From assembly GCA_949752745.1 (NCBI GenBank), contig OX457029.1:15811956-15875955 (forward strand): a stretch of DNA of 64,000 nucleotides, given 5' to 3'. Below the pieces are notes generated by a model. That model had not been told where the DNA came from. It ran no database searches and worked only from the letters and a program-made list of their open reading frames with translations. Below, one piece after another: positions 21,336-32,706 of this stretch. How positions within the stretch are numbered: the first letter of the stretch is position 1; each line of letters begins with the position of its first letter. The stretch comes from Protula sp. h YS-2021 (lineage: Eukaryota; Annelida; Polychaeta; Sabellida; Serpulidae). Made by a program: the position numbers and the translations under genes.

Positions 21336-24300
21336 CCACAGCCTTGTAATGTCCATGCGCTAAGGTGGAATAGGCATCATTCAGCACATATCGCTTGTCG
21401 TCATATGGGAAGAGGGCTACTTTCCTCATCTTCTCTGAGAAAAGCTGGTGACTATGACTTCGAATAATGTGTCCTGTAGCCATCGTTTGAGTTTTCTTGA
21501 ACAAACTGTCTCTATACTGCACATGTTTAATGCGTCTTTGGCAAGCTCGAGTGATGCCTTTAGCTGTATGTTTTTCTTTCTCGCCACACAATAAACTGTA
21601 CATTTTCAAACAAACTCTTCAATAGGGACGCCTGCCATCTCATCCTTCATTTTCCAAATGCACTTTTTTGTTCACGTTGGAATGTAGGAAATGATCTGGC
21701 GGATAGTCACTTGTGTCGAACAGGTCAGCATCTTGCTGCATATCCTTGTAGATATCTCCCGTTTCTATGTCGTAACATACACTGTCGGTGTCGCTGAACA
21801 ACAACTTGGCATTGGGATACTTGACCATGATGTAGTTGTAATGAAAGTTGAACATAAGCACTTTGCTGAGGTCGAGAATGGTGAAGCCAACTTGAATGGG
21901 TTTATTCAGAAGCAAATCCACTTTGCGCAAATGTACCGCGGTCAAATCTTCGTTGAAAATTTTGAATTTGTGGAAAGAAGGTTTGGCTACAAGTTTCTTC
22001 AACCGCTTTTCCTTGTAAACAAGTCTAACATTGATTCGCTTTCTCACATTTTCCATGGTTTTGCCAAACACTGAGTTGTTCATCAGTTTGAAGAAGTCTT
22101 TCTCAAAGGGGTTCTTAGCCTGTTTTCTCTTTTCTGTGTTCAAGGTAATGTATTTTGCTAGCCATTTGCTCTGTTCAAACATGATGGCGCGATGTACTTT
22201 GGTGACTTTCAACCCCAGTGAGACGTACTGTTGTAAATTCCTGTAATGAAGTACATATTTCTTCTTGTCAGACAAGTTAGGAATGAGCTTTTCACTGGGT
22301 TTGTCTTTCATGTTCAGCTCTTTCCGAAACTTCTGACTATACTCAGCAAACTTGGATGGTTCGTCCACGTAATCGTAGGGATACACTCCCTTTCTCAGCA
22401 GCAAATCTTGTTGGTTGCTATCGTGGATGTGAGAGGTCATGTTGTAGAAGTTATCTTTCCCTTCTGCCGCAAGGTTGGATACCAACTTCTGTAGAGAGGT
22501 ACTCATGAACTGAAAGCTGTCTGTAAATTTTAGATTGCTCATGGTGAATGCAATATATTTCTCAATAGTGTTGGGAATGACTGTAATCGTTTCATTTTTA
22601 AATTTTCCAATTTCCTCCATGATCAAATGGCTGTCATAGCCTCATAAATTGTGGAAAAACACAGGAATGATAAAAGAATCTTTAACTTCCTGCTTATCCT
22701 TTCTAAGTCGGAATTGTAAGTTGCATTTATGATGTGCAGCTCCACGGTATTTGCCATTGATATGGTCATGATCTCTCACACGATCTGCTCCTAGAAGCTC
22801 ATGACAAATGTAGCAATCAACAGCGTTCTTGAAATCCTCTTTGTCTTCGAGTCATGACCATATCCTTTGGCTGTTGTAAACCATGCACAATACGATCACG
22901 CTCATTCACCATATGGTCTAAAAAGACTTTCACGGCATTATCTCCTCGATACACAACTGGTGTACGTATGTCATACTGGCTCACAACTACATAGGCAAAG
23001 CTGTTTGGACGATGATGCTGATACCTAACTTCTTCATGCTTTTCGTGAAACATTCAAAGTCCGCATAAATGACAAAACGGTGCTCGCTGTTGTTTAGCTA
23101 CATTCTTGAACTTGATGAAGGGTTCCTTGGGGAATGATAAACGTTGTGCTCCATGCTTGCCACACACTTCACGATGCTTGTCTAAAAGATCTTGTCGCTT
23201 AAACCCGTGAAGACAGTTGAAACAATAAAATGCTGCATTCTTACACTTTGATCGATCAGCCATAAGTCTGCTGAAATTCTTGATAAGGCAGTAATGTCTT
23301 TTCTTGTCATTGCTAATCAAAAGTAAGTTGATTTCATTCGCGCTGGTGTTTCGACTTAGTTGCATTGGAACAACTACATCATGTTCATATCCAAACACGT
23401 TGATAGATACATTCATCTCCTTTTCAAACTTTGGAATGTCTGTAATCGGTGTGGGAAATGTCATGCCTTCCACCTTCAATTCGTTCTCAAATGGTTTGTA
23501 TTGATTCACACGTTGTGGGTTTCTATTTGTTGAAGGGTGAAGGTGAGCCAATACAGATCATAAGAAGCATTTGTTGTCATCATTCTGAATGTTTAACACA
23601 CCTCCTGTATTCTTTACTTTCTTCGGTAGTGGAATAAAACTACTCGCTTCTAGTGGCGCTGACGTAGCTGTATACACTTCAATATACAGTATGTTATCCA
23701 ACACCCAGCCAGAACCTTGTCGCTCATGTTCATCAAACTTGGTAAACAATTCTTTATAGGCTTCTGGCAAGTCCAGTTCAATATCCGCTGGATTGTATGC
23801 TGCATATGTTGGACTGCTGATGAAGGCATTATCCACTTGTTCTACCACAACGCCTTCTGCATTCGCCGTCAGTTTCTTGAAGCGTGCATGCACCACAATA
23901 TACCATTTCATGCCATGGTTTAACGTTTCTAGCAAATGTCTCTTGATCCGGATCTCTTGTTGTCGCATTTGAAGCAGTAAATCCGATCCATATTCAGAAT
24001 CAAACCTTTTTTCCTGCGCGTTTTCACCAAGACTCACTCTTCTGCCTCTCCCTACTTGTCCTGTCTTTTCTTTCTTTGAAACCTGTTCTTCATGAGATAC
24101 ATTTTCCATCTCAGCTGGTATGCATACATGCGTCTCAAACGTATCCATAGATGGAAATATCTTAACACATCCACAGCAGAGGACTGGATCAGGTCTGTCA
24201 ATACCATCTAGTGACGTCTTTCGCCTCTTGGCTTCAATCTCCTCAACAAGCTCTTTATGAGCACGTTTCATCTTAGCTGGTTTGCATGTATGTGCTACAA

Positions 24301-24376
24301 ACACTTCCAGAGATGGAAATGCTATATCGCACTCATAACAGTAGACTGTTGTTAACGTTGCTGTTGTTGTTGAAAT
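21331..24376 (-). pseudogene. POLB: Polinton protein-primed type B DNA polymerase, broken with internal deletion
   Basis: Replicative polymerase of the element. From the N-terminus: two C2HC fingers of one spacing (CYECDIAFPSLEVFVAHTC and CCGCVKIFPSMDTFETHVC), a basic linker, Exo I motif YADFE (near 23040), a zinc/HNH-like segment (CYICHELL, DHDHINGKYRGAAH), Exo II-like HNL.GYDSH (22645), polymerase motif B NNSVFGKTMENV, motif C DTDS (about 21790) and the C-terminal DDKRYVLND, HGHYKA. Breaks: no in-frame ATG (an ATT stands at 24376), TGA at 23560, frameshifts near 23040, 22850 and 21650, TGA at 22644 and about 21607. Between YPYDYVDEPSKF and KPSEKLIPNL (about 22350-22290) the segment expected to hold Exo III and motif A is missing in frame. 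It cannot be active. Confidence 0.88.
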
Positions 24377-24388
24377 GGGTAAAATACA

Positions 24389-25180
24389 CGTTTCACTCTT
24401 CCTTTTATACCACTTCGATAGTGTGTTAACTCAGCAGAATTTATCACTGATTCATATGCATGTTTCACTCTTCCTTTTATGCTACTTACATGTAATCAAA
24501 ATATGGTGTGTAACCTTTAAAACTTGTTCAAAATTGATGACTCAGCAGAATTTTACTCTCTTGAATGTCTCACCTGCAGTTGTAGAGCTGCACAGCAGAG
24601 ACATCTTACGGTGAAGTGAAACGGTATTCATCCCCCAAATGGTATTCATCCGCGAAATAACACAGGAAATAACTGAATCAAACAGTGAAATTTTCATGCA
24701 AATCGACTAAGTATAACGAAAGTTATCTAAGTTTTTCACTTTTGTTTACAAAGTTTCAATGAGTTCCACTTACCGGTATGACTGTCACTGTTGATGGATT
24801 GAGCTCATCCCTTATATACCACTCTGATGTGATCAAATTGTGGTGTGTAACTTATGCTGACTTGACAGAATGTTGCTGACTTGACAGAATGTTCCTGATT
24901 TGACAGAATGTTGCTCGCCTAGGGGGAGGTCTGTCCCGGCTAGGGGGGGGGGGGGCGGTCTGTCCAGACTGCCGGCTAGGGGGGAGGTCCTCACTAGGAT
25001 TGCCATGAGTATCATGGCTATATTGCAATTGTTTCTAACCCTGTGAACTTTGTCATTTCTTGATTTTTACCACCTGTCCTAAGGCAAACCGATTTTGCAT
25101 GTGATCAAATTGTTGTGTGTAACTTAGCGTGCTGACTTGATAGAATGTTGCTCGCCTAGGGGGGAGGGGAGGGAGGTGAC
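24389..25180. repeat. Repeated promoter-like and G-rich units at the right end of the Polinton
   Basis: Several diverged copies of a module: a TATA-type segment (24401, 24474, 24813), gatcaaattgtggtgtgtaac (24832, 25093), gacttgacagaatgttgc (24860-24913, 25133), then ctagggggag-type G runs (24919-24986, 25157-25175). The G runs mirror the C runs at 12409-12502. The module may be a remnant of the terminal inverted repeat, expanded by tandem duplication. Confidence 0.6.
24401..24409 (-). promoter_or_regulatory. TATA box of the polymerase gene
   Basis: Minus-strand TATAAAAGG about 25 bp ahead of the apparent lost start. A diverged second copy with the same flanks (cactcttccttttat on the plus strand) lies at 24467-24481, and another TATA-containing copy (cttatataccac) at 24811-24822. 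Confidence 0.5.
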
Positions 25181-26150
25181 GTCACTTCCTGTGGTGGAAT
25201 CCTTACTTTTCTACTACTTGTGTTATGTTAGGGACTGATATTTACTTCAGTTTTCCCAGCTAAGCGCATACGATGGTGTGTATCATTTAACGTGGAATTC
25301 GAGATCATTGCCAGTGAGTCTTCCGACCATCCTCTTTTGAGAAGTTCCTATGTTGATTTTTATGATGTGTATGTAATAGTAGTATTTTGCTTGCAGTCTT
25401 TCGTACACATTTTTTAAATTTTTTTAAATTATTTTTTTTTTAATATTTTTATTTATTTATTAATTATTTATTTTTTATTGTCATTACTTTTGCTATCTAA
25501 TATTCAGTCTCTCATGGAGCCACTCATTTGCCAAATGGTTACCATACATGTCGTTTGCTTTTTAAAACAACCCCTAAACGCGGAGTGCTAATTTTGAAAT
25601 AATACCCCTTTTTGTAATTAACGCCGAGTATTGAACGAGAAATACCCTCTTTCTTAACTAAACTGGCACACAGCGCGGACCTCGATTGGCCTCAAAATTA
25701 CAGCCTTCTTTCTCAGCGGTTACTCATGGTAACATATATAATATCAGGTGTCATCCCCTTTCCTCCGGGTATTTAGTAGCAGTTTCTTCTGGAAAATGTC
25801 CACACTGTCCCATTATATTTACTTAACGGTCAGTGTTTCTCATTAAATGAATCATACCTTTGGCAAGTTTTTCGCAAAGTCTCCTTTTTTCCTGTGAAAA
25901 GTTTCTATTAAACATTGCTTTTTTTGCTTGAGATTATTTCCAGGGTCTGTGAGGAAGACATGCGGAATTTTACTGTCTCTTATGGTAATTTAGACCACCT
26001 GAGTGGCGGTAGCCTTCCCGGAAGTTGCGAAGTGTTTTTAATTTTTGCTGGAAAGTGAAAACAGAAAAAATGTGAATGTAAATAGATAAACGTTAGCTGA
26101 CAGAGGATATAAATGTTATTGTGTTACCGTGGATCAAATACTATGAAATC
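25181..26150. other. Non-coding DNA right of the Polinton
   Basis: Contains a T/A-rich low-complexity tract (about 25404-25490). No coding region, RNA gene or transposon end recognised. Confidence 0.5.
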
Positions 26151-26164
26151 TGCATAAACGAAAA

Positions 26165-26350
26165 ATCCCAAATTGTGAGATGGCCCACATAGCTCTGTTG
26201 AGAGGATCGGGGACAGTTGCTTCGAGTCCGCTCTTCCTCAGACAACTTGTTTATCTCTCTGTCAGATCCCAAGTTGCGAGCCGCTTTTTTGTTTAGCTAG
26301 GGGACGGTAGCTCCTAGGTTCGAGTCGGCTCTTCCTTAAATAACTTAGTA
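26165..26350 (+). repeat. Two similar tRNA-like segments, possible SINE remnant
   Basis: Two related stretches (about 26188-26250 and 26275-26345), each ending in a B-box-like word (gcttcgagtccgctcttcct and ggttcgagtcggctcttcct). No cloverleaf or convincing A box could be drawn, so this is a weak suggestion only. Confidence 0.2.
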
Positions 26351-27642
26351 TGTCCCCCATCAAAGTTCAAATCATTCCTGTTATCGATTAATACGAGCTC
26401 GGCGTGGTAAAATCGGTTGAAAGATAAAAATAAACTGTTGGGCGATAAGGAATTATACATAAAGAAACACTATGTTATGAAGCATGTCATACATCCTGCA
26501 GTAGTGTATATATTTAGGGATCAACACCATACGAGTATGTTCTGAGGCTCGAATCTGCATAGTCCTAGATGACTCTTGCGGTCTTCCTATGACAGCAAGA
26601 GTCATAGTTCCTGTGATAGGAAATGTCATTGATGTCAATTTTTAAATCTCGGCGCACGACTGGGGCCAGCGGCATTATTTTAGAAAGGGTGCGTCACATA
26701 AATGACCCAATTATGAATTATGGCGCACCAGCTTTATGGTCAGATAACAATTTTTTACTGAGAAAACTTTTTGTTTTCTTGAGATCGGGATATCGAATCC
26801 CTCATTATCGCCCACAACAACAGTGAACCCACAGTTGCAAAACCACGCTTTACTCTAGTTTGGGAGTTTCGCTGAGGTCGAAACTAATGCGCCAGGGTAC
26901 TTCTCAGTGTGCTTTCAAAGAAAATGCCTGCCAGTTCGAGCCTCGGTGTCCTTGAACGTGCGCCGAAAGATCCCGAGCCTCGAAAATTGAGATCAATGGC
27001 CATTTCTATTGCATTTCTAGCTCATACACACTCTGCTGTCAGATATTTAACTTTTGAGTAGCTCCAATTTAGCTCTGACTTCATAAACTTTGTATTATCT
27101 GTCTGTCAGAGCTACAAAGCCTTACATTGTTCCGCTAATAGGGGTCAGCTTCATATGCTGTGACGCAGGAATCCCACATTCTATTCAAATCACGTTCAAA
27201 TCAAGTTTAATAGTTAAGAGTACAGAAAATTCAAACTGCTAATGTCGAATCAAAACATAAACATAACCAATCAGAAAATGGAGCAAGCACGAACAAAAAG
27301 CTTAAGATACGCTTGTTCAGTGCAGTTACACTGAACAAGCAGTGTGCACATTTTCTACTTCACAACTGTAGCATAAATATACTCTTTTCACGCCAGAAAG
27401 AAAACCATGTAAAAATTTCATGATTTCTTGAAATCTTTAGGGAATTCGTGGAATGAATAAGTTCATGTTGATTATAAAACTATTATGAAAAATTATCTAT
27501 TCAGGAAGGCTGTTTAGTGGTTCTTCAAAACTGTGTATCCCTTTTCACATCGAAGGGAATTGGAATTTATAACATTACCATCCAAAATAACAGAAGTTGG
27601 CCTGAAGTGTGACATAAGTTACAAAGGTTAAAAAATATCGCT
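26351..27642. other. Non-coding DNA, nothing recognised
   Basis: Short open frames only. Near 27315-27345 there is a short inverted repeat (cttgttcagtgcagttacactgaacaag is split as cttgttcagtg and cactgaacaag around it). Confidence 0.5.
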
Positions 27643-27650
27643 AAATTCAG

Positions 27651-28502
27651 CAGGGCTGGTAAAAATTTCGAAATTTTTTAAAAATTTCATGGAATTTGAA
27701 ATTTTTGAAACATTTCCGAAATATTGAAATATTTGAAATCTTTCAAAGCACATTAGAAAAAAAAAACACATTTCCAGGCTATGCGTAATATCTGTTGGTT
27801 TAATTTAATAAATACCACTGTCAAAAACGCATAGACAGATAAATTGACTGAATCGCATACCGGTTAAACGCATAAATCGGTTGATTGCATAAAATTATGT
27901 ATTTTTAACGGGATAATTGCATACCGCTTTATCGTAAAACCGAATAAAGGCAAAGATTTTTCTCGTTTAAATGGAAAACACTGCTTAATTGCAGAATTGG
28001 GGTAACTATTCAAACAGTGCTAAACTAGAAGCAAACTCGCTCACGGGCGTGAGTTGCCCCCTGTTTGTTTAGCTAATATGCTGTCTGCTATATTTTTGAC
28101 CTATTGTGTACATATCCTACCTCTTTCCCCTGTGCCGTTAACAGTGAGCCCCCTTTCAGCAGTTACTATAAACCCCTCTGCCTCTCTCCCCACCTTTTAG
28201 AAACACCCGCTCAGATACCTGGAGTAGATGTGTCAACGGTGCTATAGGCCAGCAACTGCTAGTTTTGTTACTCATAAGTCAATGACTACGCAGGATTTCT
28301 GTGGATGCATTGTTTACTGGTAGAGTGTGTTAACTGACAACTTGAGATGAATGTCCGTTGATAGTTATCCGTCAGTATTTGGTATTCTTGATGTCCAACT
28401 TATTTTTTATTTAAAAATTTCAACACATGTAAAATTTTTGAAATTTTTACAGTGAAATATTTCAAGAAATATTTCATTCGAAATATTTCATACCAGCCCT
28501 GA
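27651..28502. mobile_element. Non-autonomous hAT-type transposon, 852 bp
   Basis: Ends are CAGGGCTGGTA and TACCAGCCCTG, a perfect 11-bp terminal inverted repeat. The 8 bp on each side, AAATTCAG (27643-27650 and 28503-28510), are identical, the target duplication length of hAT transposons. Subterminal regions are rich in gaaattt/gaaatattt repeats on both sides. No transposase frame is present, so it would have depended on an autonomous relative. Confidence 0.85.
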
Positions 28503-28694
28503 AATTCAGGTACTTAAGTATCTCATGAATGATAGTTTGACAATCGAGTGCTTAGAGTGTATTAATTCAAAATCTTCTATTAAGTTCCGTAAAATACTAC
28601 ATTGCAAACATGAAAATTTTCAATAAAACTATCGAAATTGATTAAGTTATTACATGAATCCACTAGGGAAATCCCTAATTTCACAGATTCCCTG

Positions 28695-28696
<2 letters not shown>

Positions 28697-28768
<72 letters not shown>
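28697..28768. repeat. (AT)n microsatellite
   Basis: Uninterrupted AT dinucleotide tract of 72 bp. Confidence 0.98.
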
Positions 28769-28771
<3 letters not shown>

Positions 28772-29015
28772 CAGGCAAAGTATTGGTGTATCTGTACACC
28801 CACAATATTTAACTTGTAATTTCTTTAGTGCTATTTGAGATAGTAGTTCAAAAGGTTTTGGTTAATAATTAGAAGATTTATTGTCACTTTTGGTAACATT
28901 TGCTGTACTCTTCGTTGGGGGGTCTCTGTCCGTCTGTGCCAAAACAACGGTAAATAACGTAAAAACTGCTGTCTTTGTTGATCCCAAACTTCACAGAAAG
29001 TTGCGGCAGAGTGAT

Positions 29016-30367
29016 GGCAATGTCCCACTTTGCCTACGGTCCACTTTGCCTACGGTTTGACAGTCCTACGATTTTATGGTACCAGTTTGCCTACGATTTT
29101 ATTGTCTCAGTTTGCCTACGATTTTATCGTACCAGTTGGCCTATGATTTTACTGACCAATAATAAATAAAACAATTAACCGTACAATCACCCTTTCATTC
29201 AGTAAGGCAAGACAACCAAGATAAACTTCTAAGTACAATATGTCATTCAAATCTATCAAGTACAAAAGACTACACAATCGCAAACACTCAGTCCAGTTTT
29301 CAATGTCTTGCATTATGTCTTTCAAGATTTCAGTTTATAATTTCTTCTTCGATATTCAGTCAGTCTTAGTCGACTTAGACATTGCGAATGTGCGCGATTA
29401 CTCTAACAATGTGCCAGGTTTAAGCGAACTGGGTGACATCATGAACCATATCGCGCCAGTAACTACCGAGACCCCTTTCACAAGTGTTGTACTGCTGCTT
29501 CAAATGTATACGTTTATCCAACTGTCGCCATTTTCTTCATTTCTGCGAGGGGTACTCGCCAGAGTTGCCGCAGCCGAGGCAAGCTCGATGATCTTCTGCT
29601 CATCCTTCATCTTCAGAGATAGATGGATTGCACCCATTGACATGGTTGTTTGTGCGAGTATCCGAATAGCGATTGAACACATTCCCGAATCGAACTTAGA
29701 AAGTGCCATCCAAGTAGTTTTCCGAAAGTAAGTAACAAACTCCAGTAATGTGGGATATCGCTGAATGCAGCGCCAATGAATTTTTGTTTTCGTTGCCCTA
29801 TTCTTAACATATTTGAAATTGTCATAGACCAAAGCCTTATTCTCGCCAGTTGTTTTAATGCGATATGCCATCTGATGAAATCATAAATTGCAGATTTATC
29901 CAGACTAAAACTATCACGTTTGGAAAACTTGTATAATTTAAGGGATGAAATACTCACCTTATATAGGGGTTTGGTGAGACAACAGCAGTCGACGGATTAT
30001 CTGTGTTTGTGGACAGTGTATTTCTTATCATTTCTTACCTTCCCTTTGTGTGGAGCTTTAGTCGCCTTAATCCTGGACATTATTGTGCTCCACCAGTGTG
30101 GCAGTTATGACACTATGCGACATTGTTTGGGATGTATTGAAATTTCTTTTATTGTTCCTGTGTGCAGAAACTTTTGGAGCGAATTCCGGAGTATGTTTCT
30201 GTGAGCACCTTATTGCGAAAGAAGTGCAATTTTTACCGGGAAATTGTAGGAAAAATTGGGCTGCAAAAATGTAGCCAAACTGGCAGTGCCAAATCGTAGG
30301 CAAACTGGGACTATAAAATCATAGGCAAACTGGGACTGGCAAATGGTAGACAAAGTGGGACGTGATC
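29016..30367. mobile_element. Mutator-like (MULE) element with 9-bp target duplication, 1352 bp
   Basis: CAGAGTGAT occurs directly on both sides (29007-29015 and 30368-30376), fitting the 9-bp duplication of Mutator-like elements. The inverted ends share GTCCCACTTTG, then C or T, then CTAC, and go on as tandem units of about 25 bp (cagtttgcctacgattttat) at 29035-29150, matched by their reverse complements at 30270-30361. Inside lies a FLYWCH-like coding remnant on the minus strand; FLYWCH fingers often precede MULE transposases. No transposase catalytic part is present. Confidence 0.75.
29500..29871 (-). pseudogene. FLYWCH-like zinc finger remnant of a MULE protein
   Basis: Minus-strand frame of about 120 codons inside the 29016-30367 element. 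It shows the start of a FLYWCH finger (ALVYDNFKYVKNRATKTKIH followed by WRC), and near its end IIELASAAATLASTPRRNEE, a run like that between the finger and the transposase in MULE proteins. The middle, where further Cys/His are expected, is out of frame or eroded (a parallel frame reads FSDIPHYWSLLLTFGK). The transposase is absent. It probably dates from the parent element, or is a captured N-terminal fragment. Confidence 0.5.
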
Positions 30368-30521
30368 CAGAGTGATATGTGTTATCTTCACGAGTTTTGT
30401 GATTATTTGTTTAAAGCTCAATTTTTGACGGAATTTTTACCCAAAAATTTGAAATGGTTTTCCAAATAATTAAATTTGAAACCTGTTTTACATTATCTCC
30501 TATACTTTTGATAGAATCAAC

Positions 30522-32045
30522 GAGGGCTGAAAAAAAAACGATTTAAAAAAAATGATAATCTATTTTTTTTTTCTCACTGAAACCGGATTATTTTTATTTA
30601 TTTTTTTTATTTAAATCAACCCCCCCCCCCCAAAAAAAACAAAAAACAACAACAACAAAATATAAAAAAGCCCCACCTTTTGAACAGTTTATTGAAGGCT
30701 CATTACACTCTCTTGTAAGACATTTCTAAACACATTTACATTTCACAAAATAGGTGAAAACTGTCCTCAACTTTCAAAGGTTCAGATAACTGTCTACAAC
30801 TTCAGTTCTTCATTTATTGAGCGATCGGTAGCAAAACGCCAGTTTTCCAGCCTTTTCCACGCCGAGGCTTTCGACTTAACCTTTTCCGCTCAACGCGTAA
30901 CACTAATCCTTTGTTTAAAATCACAAGCGGTTGAGACGAAAGATCGGAGTACTACCGGGGTGCTACTGGGAGCTTGTGAAGATTAGTTGCGCTATTACAT
31001 ATCCACTCCAGAGTACATGCTCAAACGGCCTTTAATACTGTAAGGCACAAGGCCTTCTTTTCAAACACTACCTAAATGTGCAAAATGAGCGCTATTTCCA
31101 GCAATTTTACTTGATGAGTAGGGATTTGAAAAAATATTTCGACCTCAATTTGACCTTGACCTTGAAGGTCAAAAAATTTTGCGGATTTCACGACAACTCA
31201 TTACACTCTATGTCTCTGCAAAATGCCGTCTTTCTACTACAAACCCTGTAGGAGGAGTTTTCTGAAAACCACTTTGAGGTCAGAAATACTTTGACCTCAG
31301 TTTGACCTTGAAGGTCAAGGTAAAAAAAGGCGGATTTCACGACATCTCATCACCCTCTATCTCTGTACCAGATTTCATCGTCCTACGTCAGATAGCGTAG
31401 GAGGAGTTTTCTGGAAACCTCCGAGACAGAAAAAAGGAAGGAATAAACAGCTAGAATTCTTAGCAAAGCATACCCATGAGTCTCACTGGACTCGCTATTT
31501 GGTGCAATTAAGTATAGGAATTAGAATCCAGAAGTTTAGCTTAGTGGTGTAATTACCATGTTATGTAAATTAGAATAAGTTGTAAAATAAACTTTAGATT
31601 TTTTTTTGCATGGTTGTTTGTTTCTAACGTCACATAAAAGATAAAACAAAAAATTACGTTCGCACTGATCATAATGGGGGGGGGGTGAATATTTCATAAT
31701 CAAATCTTCACCGGGGGGTGAATATTCTATGGGGGTGAAGATTTGATCTCACACCGGCATTGACCTGCTTGAAGCGGTGTGTCCGTCGCTACCTCCCCCC
31801 CCCCCCCCCACCCCTCGGAGGCTCATGTGCACTAATAAGCGTAGGGTATAATGCCGTATGAAACGCCTCGTTTAAGCAAAAGGCGTCTTCAAGTGCCTTT
31901 ACTGCACACAATCTGCACACATGACACACAATTAAAAGAGAAAATACAGTGCGTACAAAAAAATCCAAAAGAATAAAAAATCGTGATTTTTTTTATGCTG
32001 ATTTAAATCACGATTTAAATCGTGATTTAAATCATACCAGCCCTG
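30522..32045. mobile_element. Non-autonomous hAT-type transposon, 1524 bp
   Basis: The same 8 bp, GAATCAAC, stand on both sides (30514-30521 and 32046-32053). The right end reads ACCAGCCCTG and the left end GAGGGCTGA, a decayed inverted pair related to the CAGGGCTGGTA end of the element at 27651. Next to both ends are cgatttaaa repeats in opposite orientation. Internal sequence holds poly-C/A tracts and a duplicated segment with TGACCTTGAAGGTCA palindromes (31151-31171 and 31301-31320). No transposase frame. Confidence 0.75.
31050..31430. repeat. Duplicated segment of about 150 bp with TGACCT/AGGTCA palindromes
   Basis: Two copies share tttgaccttgaaggtca, gcggatttcacgaca, ctcattacactctat/ctcatcaccctctat and gtaggaggagttttctg. 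They lie inside the hAT-type element at 30522-32045. Confidence 0.65.
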
Positions 32046-32092
32046 GAATCAACTTAAACGTGTCACAGCTATCTTTCCCCCGAGAATTAACC

Positions 32093-32663
32093 TGCCGCCG
32101 TATTTACTGAAGTTAAATTAATGAGTTAACCCATAACTTAATCCAAAAAGTTAACTTCGCGGTTTAAACCAAGTTTAGACCATTGCGTTAACTTATGTCA
32201 TATTCACGAAAGTTAACTATGGTTTAAACCAGTGGGTTAAACCAAAAAGTTAACTCTGCTTGTGAGGTGGGTTAAACCAGGATCAAGTTCCTGAGAAATA
32301 TCTTAGTCATTTCATTTCTGTTCCTCCTCCTTTTCCTCTCTAGGAGGGGGGAAGGGGAGTGAAGTACCACTGTGTTTGAAATTTACTTGTAATTCCAAAT
32401 ACCAAGTTTGCAGACTAAATCATGGAGAAAGCATTGACGAGTACAGGATTTTGCAGAGGGAGGGGAGGCACAGACCCGTGTTATATATGAAAACTACACT
32501 ATATTTTCCAGTGGCAGATCCAAGGAAGAGGGGAGGGGGCGTTTATGGATTTTAATGCCCCCATCTCTAGATTAAAAAAAATTGACTGTAAAACTTCGGG
32601 TACTACTATGGGTATGTCCCCTCTCTCTTTCTCTCTATTTCTTTCTCCCACTCTCAGCCCCTA

Positions 32664-32706
<43 letters not shown>

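Larger units (their letters stand above)
12400..25180. mobile_element. Degraded Polinton/Maverick (adintovirus-like) element
   Basis: One block holds the whole Polinton core: retroviral-type integrase, FtsK/A32-like packaging ATPase, single and double jelly-roll capsid proteins, adenain-like protease and protein-primed type B DNA polymerase. Such elements replicate their own DNA, integrate through the integrase and may form virions. The capsid/integrase set reads rightward (12.5-19.7 kb) and the polymerase set leftward (24.4-19.9 kb), converging at 19.7-19.87 kb. Most core genes have frameshifts or stops, and the polymerase and perhaps the major capsid gene have internal deletions, so the copy cannot be autonomous. 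The ends are not exact: C-rich blocks at 12410-12503 and G-rich blocks at 24906-25175 may be remnants of inverted ends, but no clean terminal inverted repeat or 6-bp target duplication was found. At about 12.8 kb it is somewhat short for a Polinton. Confidence 0.9.

Noticed and set aside
21691..22494. Plus-strand frames of 70-127 codons
   Set aside because: Antisense shadows of the DNA polymerase remnant.
12000..25210. Similarity between cgtcattccctgtggtaag (12067) and cgtcacttcctgtggtgga (25179) as Polinton ends
   Set aside because: The two words are in direct, not inverted, orientation and the match is short.
26188..26345. tRNA genes
   Set aside because: B-box-like words are present, but no cloverleaf could be folded.
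29240..29731. Plus-strand frame of 163 codons in the Mutator-like element
   Set aside because: It is antisense to the FLYWCH-like frame and has no known motif.
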